Positions 20,001 through 28,056 of a DNA stretch of 39,334 nt are shown one piece after another. The notes beneath the pieces are model-generated. The model worked only from the letters and a program-made list of their open reading frames with translations, was not told the origin of the DNA and did no database searches. The position numbers and the translations under genes are program-made. The DNA lies in IMG/VR virus record IMGVR_UViG_3300047463_000289, positions 1 through 39,334 of that record. One strand, given 5' to 3'. This DNA comes from a virus. How positions within the stretch are numbered: the first letter of the stretch is position 1; every line of letters starts with the position of its first letter.

Positions 20001-20416
20001 ATAAGTGGTTCCATGCCAGGAACTTTTTTAAGTCCCTCCATAAACACCGATTCTTTTTCGCCTGGAAATTTGGGCGCAGATTCAGCAAATGCTATAGGTA
20101 AACCCATTGCACCACGCGCAACCGACTTTAAAATGCGCTCGCCTTTTTGAATGGGCGCCATCATGTCCTGCTCAAATTGTTGTAGAGGGGTGGGTGGGGG
20201 CGGTTTAAATGCCTCTTTATTAAACTCTTCCGGGGATACCGCGACTTCTTGGTACATCTCAACGGGAATGCCGCCCGCGTACACGGGCTCAGGCTCTGCC
20301 GGTTTAGGCTGCGCATCTTGATAAAGCTTTGCAGATGCCTGCTCAATCTCAGTTGGTGACATCGTATCAGGAAATTCAACAATGCCTACATTTGGTATGT
20401 CGACTTGCGTTGCCAT
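17024..20416 (-). CDS. Large ejection / internal virion protein (1130 aa)
   Basis: By far the longest gene. The N-terminus (GIVEFPDTMSPTEIEQASA) is typical of phage ejection proteins. Residues 170-480 form long charged coiled coils, and the C-terminal half is hydrophobic-rich in parts (LAKLIYKPLMLLAAFAG near 1045-1061). No lytic transglycosylase motif is visible. In podoviruses such proteins are packed in the head and form a channel across the host envelope during DNA entry. The calls rest on size, composition and position after other ejection proteins. Start ATG 20416 follows TAACTATTCC-type spacing close behind the preceding gene. Confidence 0.7.
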   Translation of the reverse strand: MATQVDIPNVGIVEFPDTMSPTEIEQASAKLYQDAQPKPAEPEPVYAGGIPVEMYQEVAVSPEEFNKEAFKPPPPTPLQQFEQDMMAPIQKGERILKSVARGAMGLPIAFAESAPKFPGEKESVFMEGLKKVPGMEPLIEHKSEGWVENVAEFLGGLGGPEGLLMSARVPAAKALTKAALAESQAKQVFDLGIKRQAKRLMGEFEPLDIWTPKLPTVENQTLGPILKQELQDRVAQQAVYEKGLADAEARISKQTGRLIEREMGAKEKAAARLDRLSQESAMATATKEEAIAKAQNKLSTFDNTIEDPTVFNDKVSSLEAQRVNSLQRIQELDQEIMSLDQVAEADKVSRLQAQIIAERGRIDDVIGQINDVNISRGMSRDQRLIARQQLQGQTDAAIKSANIAEKQAQGRLSKEAVQLSTDLQKERIRLLRQLQQKRAMRQDLNDTANKLQENLIQQEQLKQALKETAIGVDTNINWSRTFGSTNIPEQVHLRALDQAKLVDDLVKGGFVKPELADSLRQSVYSEVLMSNGIKLKTEKLLKYNFLTETFRWGKVQRRTGIPTGESVQKTIWALNQGKNLQNEYKALMTKPIALLKKTGIDLDEQTRILQYFEKLDDGRVVFNPSKSEDATKLLVPEYRGPALTDEQIQAFSELRDIFDSLAYEAGVPRLKRYVPIRELPEYMGIPKGSAEAKLRPDLDFARTSGQLVPGIHETNIVNLSDRYLREVANKKFIGPALEDAAETLNQLHLSGLTNESQSFSQWIFDAFNLNAQKDASQVLGTYKLNQIKPEIDNFIRALPEPEGALKQIYDSLTRAMYVKLVGINPGTWVKQFLQFPTLGAIELGERWAATGTRDALNLSIAGRERITNAKKILRASLIENAPVLESEFSKAPTNVIAKGIDFLNAPARKVARRTMEKGEEFNRLQSVLAAQNKFSHYWEKGGEGGIRRLLDESALTTGQKTMVSRAYLSGGIENARDIYALLITQRINFAYGLADTPAILRSEFGRLFPFLTYSRNILTRGAEAISEGRPGNLAKLIYKPLMLLAAFAGTTGRTLPPGSEPFEAITDIQKYGIASAPQIVAKNIYKIVSPIPFTVWDEAKFKKELERKLEVFPEIGKSSPLYNELLKGFK

Positions 20417-20420
20417 TTAA

Positions 20421-21371
20421 CTATTCCAGTTTCATAGTGTTTTGGTTAAACTTTAAAATTGGCCTTCCTTCGGGGGATAGCGCCGACTTTTGTAATGCAG
20501 GTGGCTGTTTACTTGGCGGCCTTGTCATGTTATATATAAGACCCTCTAGTGCCAGTCCAATGCGCTCTCTGAATGAGGGCGTTTTATCAACCATGCCAAG
20601 CTTTTGAAGACCCGTAATAATCTCCATTCGTTGCTCCGGTTTTTTACCAGCCATTCCTGGGAAGCCTGCAATTACGGCAGATAGCCCTTCAGGGTCAGAC
20701 TTTAACGCCGGGTTCTTACTAATTACCCTCTCAACAAAAGTCTGTAAAGACTGCGTTTCTTCTTCTTTTTGCTTTTTACGAGCCGCTTCTTTTCTCTTCT
20801 CTTCCTCAAGTTTATTTTGTAATGCCGCTTGTTCTTTTCTCATACTTTCCGATCTCGCTTCTCCCTTACTCATTAATTGAGTTTGTAATTTATATAGGTC
20901 GTCAATTGGAACCCCGGAGTTTTTAGCGCTAATCAGAGTCGTTTTATCATTATCACTAAGTGCTGTATTTGACCTAACGGACATTTCAAAATTACCTAAA
21001 CCCTGCTGCCGTTGCACTTCTTTATTAAATGCATTGCGATCTCCGCTTTGAATAGCGGATTCAATTTGTGGTGTTTTTTGCAATTGAAATGCTGGTTGTG
21101 CTTGCGCTTGTGCCATACCAGGTTGAGCAGTTGCTGCCGGTGGCTGCGCTTGAAACTGTTGCTGCACTAGTTGATTAAGTAAGTTGCGTTGCTCTTGCTG
21201 CTGCATCTGTTGAAGCGGTATTGGGTTACCTTGCATAGCCGCGTATTGAGCGCCTGCCTTTTCAATTTGTTTTAAAATAGGCGCTGCTGGGGATGTAATA
21301 GCATTAATTACGTCTAGTAACCCCTGACCTGCCCCTTGACCAAACTTTGTAATATCTTCTAAAAATGCCAT
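20421..21371 (-). CDS. Ejection / internal virion protein, Gln-rich (316 aa)
   Basis: The first 100 residues are Gln/Ala/Pro-rich (LQQMQQQEQRNLLNQLVQQQ at about 53-72), the middle has a Lys/Glu coiled coil (KLEEEKRKEAARKKQKEEE), and the C-terminus is mixed. There is no enzyme motif. The composition and place between two similar proteins suggest one of the trio of DNA-ejection proteins seen in P22-like phages (gp7, gp16, gp20 analogues). Sequence identity to these is not claimed. Confidence 0.6.
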   Translation of the reverse strand: MAFLEDITKFGQGAGQGLLDVINAITSPAAPILKQIEKAGAQYAAMQGNPIPLQQMQQQEQRNLLNQLVQQQFQAQPPAATAQPGMAQAQAQPAFQLQKTPQIESAIQSGDRNAFNKEVQRQQGLGNFEMSVRSNTALSDNDKTTLISAKNSGVPIDDLYKLQTQLMSKGEARSESMRKEQAALQNKLEEEKRKEAARKKQKEEETQSLQTFVERVISKNPALKSDPEGLSAVIAGFPGMAGKKPEQRMEIITGLQKLGMVDKTPSFRERIGLALEGLIYNMTRPPSKQPPALQKSALSPEGRPILKFNQNTMKLE

Positions 21372-21378
21372 ATATCAC

Positions 21379-22134
21379 CTATTTCCCAAAAAGCCCGCCA
21401 GAACGCCCTTTCATTTCGCCAGTTTGAATCTGTTGCCCAAGTCCTTGACCTAAGCTTAATAAACTTGATAACAAGTTTTGTTGAGCGCCCATCCCTGTTT
21501 GTGCAAGCCCGGTAACCGCCTGTTCTCTGCCCAATAATGCCCGGTTTGCAGCTTCTGCTGCAGCCTGAGCTTGTTGCGCCTGAGATAACTCTCTACCCTG
21601 CTGTTGTTGAAACGCTTGAAAAAGCGCTGGGTTTGCGGCCAATCTAGCTTGCATACCTGCTTGGGCTTGCAAAGCCCTAGATGCTGCAGGATTGCCTTGA
21701 AATTGCTGCGCTATACGCTGCTGTTGCGTTCCTGCCTGTTGAGCTAACCCTTGGGTAGCTTGCGCTGCAAGTGCCCGTGTAATCGCATCTGGCGTTGCTG
21801 AAAACTGAAATTGACTAGAAGGCATAACAATGCCCTTTTGTAATGCTTCCCTAGATGCTCCTAATTGAGACATTAAATCGCCAACACTACCTTGATACCC
21901 GCCACGAGCAGCTTCAATGCGCTGTAAATCTTCTGGCCTAAATTGCGTAAAACTACGTTGTCCTTGAGTTTGTTGACTCGATGTTCCAAATAAACCCTGG
22001 GCTAAACCTAACCCACCTGCAATTGCCCCCGTTATAGGATCAGCTAAAATACAGGTAACACCTGGAACTGTCGTCCAACCAAATATTCGATCAAGGATTG
22101 AAAACCCTAAAAGTAGTAAAAATAACTTTTTCAT
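21379..22134 (-). CDS. Ejection protein with N-terminal hydrophobic segment (251 aa)
   Basis: It begins MKKLFLLLLGFSILDRIFGW, a signal-like or TM segment, then an Ala/Gly hydrophobic patch (ADPITGAIAGGLGLAQGLFG), and a long Gln/Ala helical region (residues 120-215). Such a layout fits a P22 gp7-like ejection protein that inserts into the host membrane. ATG 22134 shares a base with the preceding stop. An N-terminal signal in a virion protein is unusual but is common in this gene position in podoviruses. Confidence 0.6.
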   Translation of the reverse strand: MKKLFLLLLGFSILDRIFGWTTVPGVTCILADPITGAIAGGLGLAQGLFGTSSQQTQGQRSFTQFRPEDLQRIEAARGGYQGSVGDLMSQLGASREALQKGIVMPSSQFQFSATPDAITRALAAQATQGLAQQAGTQQQRIAQQFQGNPAASRALQAQAGMQARLAANPALFQAFQQQQGRELSQAQQAQAAAEAANRALLGREQAVTGLAQTGMGAQQNLLSSLLSLGQGLGQQIQTGEMKGRSGGLFGK

Positions 22135-22475
22135 TATTGTCCTCCGCCTAAAGTTCTAAGTAACGCTGCAAGATCCATTTGCTGAATTGGCTGCTGTTGT
22201 TGCGCAGGTCCTAAGTTCATCATTGGCATTGCGTTTCGTAAATTTTGTTGTGCACGGTCATTTACATTTTTAAGTTGGTCCATTGTAGACTGAGAAAAAA
22301 TAGGATTAGTCGTTGGATTTGCAGGCCCAAATCCGCCGGAACCTTGTGTCAAATCTTTTGCTTGAGCTAAAATATCCGGTTGCAATAGCCCTTTACCCAT
22401 AACAGCACTATTTGCTGCGCCGGTAGCTCCTGCTGACCCAAATAAACTACCAAGACTTGATAATACCTCTGCCAT
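22134..22475 (-). CDS. Small Gln/Gly-rich virion-associated protein (113 aa)
   Basis: ATG 22475 (MAEVLSSLGSLFGSAGA) is preferred because GGGGGGAAAATAGT lies upstream; the in-frame start at 22496 falls inside the previous gene. The protein has a hydrophobic Gly/Ala N-terminus and a Gln/Pro-rich C-terminus (GPAQQQQPIQQMDLAALL). It likely belongs to the ejection or tail-tip set by composition and location. No family is recognised. Confidence 0.55.
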   Translation of the reverse strand: MAEVLSSLGSLFGSAGATGAANSAVMGKGLLQPDILAQAKDLTQGSGGFGPANPTTNPIFSQSTMDQLKNVNDRAQQNLRNAMPMMNLGPAQQQQPIQQMDLAALLRTLGGGQ

Positions 22476-22476
22476 A

Positions 22477-22794
22477 CTATTTTCCCCCCATTCCACGTCT
22501 ATTTTGATTTTGCAAACCTTGTAATAAACCTGTTAAATTTTGCGCATTATTACCTTTACCCGTAAATCCCGGCTCTTTTCCTGGCACTTGTTGAGTAGCT
22601 TGTGGCGGTTTTAATTGTTGCGCAGGAGCAGTAGTTGTCGGTACCGTCTGTGCTACCAGAGTTTGTGGTTGTGGTGCCGGTTGTGAACTAATATTAGGTT
22701 CTTTTCCTGGAATTGGCATTGCCGGTTTTTGCACTGGCTGTTGAACAGGTTGCTGTGGTTGTAAGCGCGTTACCTGCTGATTCAAGTCACCCAT
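22477..22794 (-). CDS. Low-complexity Gln/Pro-rich protein with PGKEP repeats (105 aa)
   Basis: ATG 22794 shares a base with the GNAT stop (TAATG) and has GAGGGG seven bases upstream; the in-frame start at 22824 lies in the previous gene. The sequence is rich in Q, P, T and A, and the word PGKEP occurs twice (IPGKEPNI and VPGKEPGF). It is probably disordered and may act as a virion linker. No enzymatic role is apparent. Confidence 0.55.
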   Translation of the reverse strand: MGDLNQQVTRLQPQQPVQQPVQKPAMPIPGKEPNISSQPAPQPQTLVAQTVPTTTAPAQQLKPPQATQQVPGKEPGFTGKGNNAQNLTGLLQGLQNQNRRGMGGK

Positions 22795-23270
22795 TAAACA
22801 CCCCTCAATAAAGAATAAATACACTCATCAACAAGCTTACCACGGTATAAGCAAGACTGTTTAAGCGTTCCTTCGTGTGTATAACCGTTGTCAAGTAGTA
22901 TTTGCTTTAAACCTTCGCGATGCGCTAAAATTACACAAAAAATTTTATTACAGCCAAGTTTATTAAAGAAGATTTCTTTAAGCAGTTCATTTAATTTAAC
23001 GGAGTCTCCGCGCTCTTTTTTTGCTAATACAACGCCCCACTTTGCTGCACGACTTAAATGATCTTCAATGCCCATACTGAGCATTCCAATGGCTTCTCCA
23101 TTTTTAACTACAATGTACTTATCGCCCATTTGTTGCATGAACTTAGATGGTTCTGCCCAATCGCATACCGGAGGAGTACGACGAAAATACTCGTCAAGTT
23201 GTGGGTCTTGTGCCCACTCAATTACCATGTTAAAGTCTTCAATTGTAATTGGACGTAAGTGCATTTGCAT
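22794..23270 (-). CDS. GNAT-family acetyltransferase-like protein (158 aa)
   Basis: The start MQMHLRPITIEDFNMVIEWA followed by DPQLDEYF is typical of RimJ/RimL-type GNAT enzymes. Later segments fit the fold: KYIVVKNGEAIGMLSMGIED, KWGVVLAKKERGDSVKLNEL (acetyl-CoA region; the usual Q/RxxGxG/A is degenerate here), and LLDNGYTHEGTLKQ. It could acetylate a host or phage protein. ATG 23270 or 23264 may be the start; ribosome sites are weak for both. Its place between the collar fibre and ejection genes is unusual. Confidence 0.68.
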   Translation of the reverse strand: MQMHLRPITIEDFNMVIEWAQDPQLDEYFRRTPPVCDWAEPSKFMQQMGDKYIVVKNGEAIGMLSMGIEDHLSRAAKWGVVLAKKERGDSVKLNELLKEIFFNKLGCNKIFCVILAHREGLKQILLDNGYTHEGTLKQSCLYRGKLVDECIYSLLRGV

Positions 23271-23274
23271 ATAC

Positions 23275-24348
23275 TCAATATTTGATGATATAATTAAATA
23301 CTAAATAAGGCTGCATATTTTTATCAACACGCGATTCATTTACAGAAGTGGATGTACCCTGTGTTGCAATACCATTTGTCATACTTTGAGTAATTCCGTT
23401 CGCGCCTAAATAATCATAACCTTGATTTGAAAGATATGATGGTGTATTAACATATAGACCACGGGTACTAATACTAGTTGAACCAAATCTTCCTTGCATA
23501 GCTACTATTGATCCCGCATCATGGGTATGATTTTCTAAATTTTCTTGTCCACCAGTTCCAGCTAAAGTTCTAGCTGTTAAGCCAGCGCCTGTTCCTGCAC
23601 CTACAGGAACTCTTCCCCGTGTATCTGGCAATTTAAAACTAGCCGCGCCAGTACCGCCATAAGTTGTGCCAATAACAGCAAATAAAGCTGCGTATTTTGG
23701 ATTAGCAACAGAATCTAAAGTTACATCACCGCAAAGTAACCAACCTTCAGGTGCAACAGAACCAGCAAACATTTGCAATGACCCTACAGGAGGTCCTATA
23801 GGTGACCATCCGTCACTTCGTTTTACTGATACTTGCTCTGCGGTGCTATCATATAAAATAGAACCTGTTTCTGGGGAAACAATTGCATTACGCTGTACCG
23901 TAGTTTTGACTGGTGGCTTTACTCCATTTTGGTTAACTTTAAAAATATCAACCGAATTATGCGTAATATGTATTGCCGGAATATCAACATTAGCGCCCAG
24001 CACCATCTTTAGTTCAGCGCATCCAATACCCGCTTGCGTTTGCGAGTCTGTTAAAAGGATTGCTGATTTACCAGCGCCTAGTGCGGCATTCTGCACAATC
24101 TCAATAGACTCGCCGGTTCCTGAGTTACGAATGTATAACGCTTGATTTCCTGAAGATTGCTCTAATCGTAAAATTGGATAGTATGGTGTTGATGGTAACG
24201 CCGATACCCGTGGATACAGAATACCAAAACTTTCGGTATCAAAACTATTACTGTTTGCCCAGTTAGAAATTGCCGTAAAGTTAGAATTAACTTCTGTAGC
24301 TTTAGCCGGTGTTCCAGCCGTAAATACATATGGTATTGTTAAAGCCAT
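23275..24348 (-). CDS. Tail fibre with phage collar domain (357 aa)
   Basis: The N-terminus MALTIPYVFTAGTPAKATEVN is the usual fibre anchor. The C-terminal half has the Phage_Collar pattern: SVAPEGWLLCGDVTL near 197-211, YGGTGAASFKLPDTRGRVPVG near 230-250, and GGQENLENHTHDAGS near 265-279. Such proteins form trimeric fibres or tips for host recognition. The gene sits after the tail-nozzle gene, with 11 nt between it and the 128-aa gene upstream. Confidence 0.83.
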   Translation of the reverse strand: MALTIPYVFTAGTPAKATEVNSNFTAISNWANSNSFDTESFGILYPRVSALPSTPYYPILRLEQSSGNQALYIRNSGTGESIEIVQNAALGAGKSAILLTDSQTQAGIGCAELKMVLGANVDIPAIHITHNSVDIFKVNQNGVKPPVKTTVQRNAIVSPETGSILYDSTAEQVSVKRSDGWSPIGPPVGSLQMFAGSVAPEGWLLCGDVTLDSVANPKYAALFAVIGTTYGGTGAASFKLPDTRGRVPVGAGTGAGLTARTLAGTGGQENLENHTHDAGSIVAMQGRFGSTSISTRGLYVNTPSYLSNQGYDYLGANGITQSMTNGIATQGTSTSVNESRVDKNMQPYLVFNYIIKY

Positions 24349-24359
24349 AGGTTACCCCA

Positions 24360-24746
24360 CTATAACGAAAAATTTCGAGCGTGAAACCAAAAGTTGCCAA
24401 CGGCGTCGACAGCCGGAGCTACGTTGCCGGTTCTCGTTTTTGTAACAGCCACTACACACCCCTCACCAAAAAACCGTAAAGGGCTATCATTAACGTCTTT
24501 ACCAAACGATTGATCTGCCTTAATACGCATTGTCATTACTGGAGCAGTTACCCCAACGGTAACTGCTGCTGCTGACGCTGCGTCAAAAAATTGTATAAAC
24601 ACATCATCGCCACTCATTTCCTCGACTAGAAACCCATAAAGGTTTCCTCGCCCAGAAAATATAAGTTTTGCTGTTGCATTTAGGTCAGATTTATACGCAT
24701 GACTCGCAGCTACAGACGCGCTTCCTGATACTGAAGGTACTCCCAT
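24360..24746 (-). CDS. Small structural beta protein (128 aa)
   Basis: The protein has no charged helices and mostly beta-like segments (NATAKLIFSGRGNLYGFLVE, GDDVFIQFFDAASAAAVTVG, TAPVMTMRIKADQSF), ending in NFWFHARNFSL. It sits between the tail-nozzle gene and the collar fibre, so a tail or fibre-linking subunit is likely. Family not recognised. Confidence 0.6.
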   Translation of the reverse strand: MGVPSVSGSASVAASHAYKSDLNATAKLIFSGRGNLYGFLVEEMSGDDVFIQFFDAASAAAVTVGVTAPVMTMRIKADQSFGKDVNDSPLRFFGEGCVVAVTKTRTGNVAPAVDAVGNFWFHARNFSL

Positions 24747-24755
24747 ATTATTCTC

Positions 24756-26798
24756 CTATAGACCTGAAAATATGCTTCCCGACACGCCCCAACCGAGGAG
24801 CGTTAAAGGAGCATTTGCATCATCTTGAATAAAAACTAATTGCATCATTTCTGCTTTATTGTGCAGATGATAAACTTTTTCTTGTAAGGTAGAACCTTGC
24901 CAAATAAGGTCAAGTGGGTTTACGACATTATTAGCCCAATTGTAATCATCCCAAGTTGTCCCTGCTCCAAAAATTGTAAATGAAGTTAAATTTTCGGTAG
25001 CGTCGTTTAAATCATATTGAGCCCCAAACTCAAATTGATATGTGCTATCTTGTGCAAGGGCAAATATCTTTGCCTTTTTATAAAGCTTAGTGATCATGGG
25101 CTGTGAAAACATATATGGTTTACTTACAAGCCGCATATAAATGGCTCTACCGACAGGTTGACCACCTACGTAGGAATCTGCTAAATAGTCGGCGGTTCCA
25201 GTATTCATTTTATAATACTGACCTTCCGTTCCCGCATATCCAAAGTAAACGTCAAGTCCACCATTAGCAGTAGCTTCCGTTTGAAAAAAACAACCGGCAC
25301 GTAATCCTGGGTTTAATGTATCATTTGGACCTTCATCATATGTAGTCCAACGAAACTGTGGATATTGTTGATAATCGCCAACTAAAGTTAAATCGGGTAT
25401 AGAGGATGCTTCCTCTTTAAATACTTGAATATAGATTCTGCGGTTTTTAGTGTCATTGATGGCAGAGGTTCGACTTGCTTTCGTTCCACTGTAGTCTGCG
25501 TTTTTAACTAAATTTTGAATTTGAGTTGCAATGGGTCTTACATTCTGCCCGTCAGTTGCATATACGTTATCACGACCTAAAAAGATTAATTCGTCATAAA
25601 CTTGACATTGAGCGTGATGCGATACTGCACCGGTAACATCTGAAATTTCTCGGTACATATATGTGATATTATCTGCGCTATTTCCAAGATCAGGCAAACC
25701 AATCTCTTCTAGTCTACCAATTGAACGCTCTTTAAGAATAATAGGTACACCTTTAATTTGTCCAGCACCTACTAATGAATCTGCATTCCCAAATTTACCG
25801 CCAATACTAAACTCATTGATAACTGGGAAGCTTTCGGGTAGTGGCCCATTAAAACCAATCTTTGAAAAAATACCTTTGTTTTGCGTTGGGTGAAATAGGA
25901 TTAGCCTATTTCTAGCAACAACAGGAAATTTAGATTGTAGGTAGTCACCTGATAGTTGTGAGTTATCAAAAGACATTTGCTCTGAATCTAACGCGTCATC
26001 ACTTGCAGTAGAAGAATAAGCAAGCAAATTCCCAAGTATCTCTGTTTCTAAAAACAGGATACTTCCATTTACTACCGTTCTAAAGATTCGATGCTTAATT
26101 ACTAAGTGACTATACCCTGCAGCAAGGTAACTTGGAAACGCTTGTAAAGTTAAATCAACCTGTTTATTTGTAGACGTTGTGCTAACTTCGGCAAGTGGGG
26201 AGGGGCTGCTTTCTGCTATTAGTTGCCCACCAAAGTAAAACGCGTATGTGTGCGCGTAAATATAATCACCCTCTTCAAGGCCAGACCCTACTACCGCGCT
26301 TGCAGATAGTGCCGTTGGAGCAGCAATGCCCATGGGCCGCGTATACGCACCATTTGCTTCATAGGCAAATGGGACATAAGAACTGCCGGTTCCATCAAAG
26401 TAAAACAGCGTGTCGTTTATCTGTGCAAACGACGGCCTAAAGTTGGGAGAGAGTCCAAGAGATCCGCCGGTAAAGTTAGTTAATTCGCTAAACGCGCCGG
26501 TCAACAAGTTAATTTTACCAAACTTTGCGGCTGCGACATTTGTCATGTACAGTAATTTTTCCGTAGCAAGCGGGCTTTTAAACTCAACGCCTTGCAAGAC
26601 CGAAAAGCCTGTTTGAGCTTGGGCTTGGGTAAACTGATTAACATACCCGTCACGTTTAATGTAGGACCCGGTAGTACCCAAATTCACGTTCTTTGCTTCG
26701 CGCACGTATCCGGTTGCAACAAGGTTAATAGGCGAAGCCGTATCAAGCCCCTTTGCATCTGCATATTCTAATTCTTCTACATAGCGTCGTGTAGCCAT
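24756..26798 (-). CDS. Tail nozzle / DNA-stabilisation protein, gp10-like (680 aa)
   Basis: A large beta-rich protein whose N-terminus (MATRRYVEELEYADAKGLDT, then ASPINLVATGYVREAKNVNL) and repeated strands with GxxxYIKRDGY resemble P22 gp10-type stabilisation or nozzle proteins, which have a beta-propeller core. It closes the portal channel after packaging and carries the tail tip. ATG 26798 follows directly on the adaptor's stop. The assignment rests on size, fold impression and order relative to the adaptor gene. Confidence 0.62.
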   Translation of the reverse strand: MATRRYVEELEYADAKGLDTASPINLVATGYVREAKNVNLGTTGSYIKRDGYVNQFTQAQAQTGFSVLQGVEFKSPLATEKLLYMTNVAAAKFGKINLLTGAFSELTNFTGGSLGLSPNFRPSFAQINDTLFYFDGTGSSYVPFAYEANGAYTRPMGIAAPTALSASAVVGSGLEEGDYIYAHTYAFYFGGQLIAESSPSPLAEVSTTSTNKQVDLTLQAFPSYLAAGYSHLVIKHRIFRTVVNGSILFLETEILGNLLAYSSTASDDALDSEQMSFDNSQLSGDYLQSKFPVVARNRLILFHPTQNKGIFSKIGFNGPLPESFPVINEFSIGGKFGNADSLVGAGQIKGVPIILKERSIGRLEEIGLPDLGNSADNITYMYREISDVTGAVSHHAQCQVYDELIFLGRDNVYATDGQNVRPIATQIQNLVKNADYSGTKASRTSAINDTKNRRIYIQVFKEEASSIPDLTLVGDYQQYPQFRWTTYDEGPNDTLNPGLRAGCFFQTEATANGGLDVYFGYAGTEGQYYKMNTGTADYLADSYVGGQPVGRAIYMRLVSKPYMFSQPMITKLYKKAKIFALAQDSTYQFEFGAQYDLNDATENLTSFTIFGAGTTWDDYNWANNVVNPLDLIWQGSTLQEKVYHLHNKAEMMQLVFIQDDANAPLTLLGWGVSGSIFSGL

Positions 26799-27527
26799 TT
26801 AATCACCGGGTTCAAATCCTGGAACGTCTAATGAATCGCTCATCCCGTCAAAGCGGGCTTCCAGTAAAGACTTAATGCGTGGGTTTTCCACGTCTGAAAG
26901 ATTAGCAAGATCAGCCTGAATATCTTGTTTAATAAGCGCTAAAGCCTCTTGTTTTTTCATGGGCGCGCGCTCATCATTTTCGCGGTCTAATGCCATGGAG
27001 ATTACATACTCAATAAAGGATTCCTGATACTTATAAGGAATCACTGGGTAGTTAGCAAAGTTATTAGTGGGCGCAGGGGTTATCTTTCCATCGATTTTAA
27101 GAGCGATGACTTTGGTGCTTGGGGGCCAAAGGCGAATCTTGTTATCTTCTATAGGTGCCCAATACATGGGTGTATCTTCGGCTGATCCGTCATCATTAGC
27201 GGTATCAAAGCGCCGAATTTGATTTAAGTCAACGCGTTTAAGAACAACGCCGTCAACTTCAGCACGAATAGTTTCCACATCAGTCGCAGCCATGTAGTAA
27301 CCAATAGTAGCGCTAGATAATGTGTATTCGGCTGTTGCTAAGGAGGTAGTTAAAGTAAGACCCGTTCTGCGTAAAAATCCCCAATCGTGCATTTTACAAA
27401 AGCGATACTCGGCAAGGGCAAGGGTTTGCTCAACATAGGTTTGAAACCCTAAGCTATCATTACCAATATAGTTTTGAACGCGAGAGACAATCTCTGCGTA
27501 TGAAAATCCTGAAGTTGTGTTAGGCAT
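26799..27527 (-). CDS. Head-tail adaptor protein (242 aa)
   Basis: The N-terminus SYAEIVSRVQNYIGNDSLGF and W-rich middle (KMHDWGFLRRTGLTLTTSLA) fit phage adaptor or gp11/TTPA-like proteins that form a ring below the portal. A beta domain with IRLWPPSTKVIALKIDG follows, then a helical C-terminus (ESFIEYVISMALDRENDE). Position between capsid and nozzle genes supports it. It overlaps the preceding gene by 8 nt. Confidence 0.72.
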   Translation of the reverse strand: MPNTTSGFSYAEIVSRVQNYIGNDSLGFQTYVEQTLALAEYRFCKMHDWGFLRRTGLTLTTSLATAEYTLSSATIGYYMAATDVETIRAEVDGVVLKRVDLNQIRRFDTANDDGSAEDTPMYWAPIEDNKIRLWPPSTKVIALKIDGKITPAPTNNFANYPVIPYKYQESFIEYVISMALDRENDERAPMKKQEALALIKQDIQADLANLSDVENPRIKSLLEARFDGMSDSLDVPGFEPGD

Positions 27528-28014
27528 TTGCTAACCTCTTTGCAATTTCTATTTTACCAAAAAAGCTTGCGCGGTCGTAATCTGACTCGCCAAGCCCTGC
27601 ACAACCGAATGCTTTTTTAACTTTTTCAGCCGATGCTATTTTTCGGTTGATTAACATAAGTCCTAAAGAACGCCAGCCAAGGACGGCTAATTTCGTATAC
27701 TCCATATTAAATATATCATACTCAGGAATAAAGTCAAGACAAATCGACGTAATAAATATGTCCATTTGGCCGCTTTCTAAAGCGTCTAAGTATTTGGCAT
27801 GGCCTTCATTTACAAGATTGCGCTCGTGTTGCGCAACTCCTACAGAGGCTTTTCTAGGGCGTTTAAGATATAAAGCACTAAATTTAAGTCCATTTTCACG
27901 TACTTGCTTACGTGCAGTATCAATGTAAAGTTCTGGGTGAACCTTTTTTAACTTATCTTGTAAACTCATTAAGGTCATTTTAGGCTGTTCCCAAGGTATA
28001 AGTGTAAAAGCCAT
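27520..28014 (-). CDS. Hypothetical structural-cluster protein (164 aa)
   Basis: An alpha/beta protein with an N-terminal tryptophan (MAFTLIPWEQPKMTLMSLQD), basic middle (KFSALYLKRPRKASVGVAQH) and a central hydrophobic part (SICLDFIPEYDIFNMEYTKL, AVLGWRSLGLMLINRKIA). Not a recognised head gene family. Its position between the capsid and the adaptor gene suggests a head completion or assembly role. The first Met at 28014 could be replaced by internal ones (residues 13 and 16), but no strong ribosome site decides. Confidence 0.55.
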   Translation of the reverse strand: MAFTLIPWEQPKMTLMSLQDKLKKVHPELYIDTARKQVRENGLKFSALYLKRPRKASVGVAQHERNLVNEGHAKYLDALESGQMDIFITSICLDFIPEYDIFNMEYTKLAVLGWRSLGLMLINRKIASAEKVKKAFGCAGLGESDYDRASFFGKIEIAKRLANA

Positions 28015-28027
28015 TGACAGTAAGTTA

Positions 28028-28043
28028 GGGGTGAGATTACCCC
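28028..28043 (-). other. Intergenic hairpin after the capsid gene
   Basis: In the 42-nt gap downstream of the capsid stop, GGGGT and ACCCC pair around a 6-base loop. No T-tract follows on the minus strand, so a full intrinsic terminator is unlikely. It may protect the capsid mRNA 3' end or reduce read-through into tail genes. Confidence 0.35.
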
Positions 28044-28056
28044 ACCCCCTTCTATA

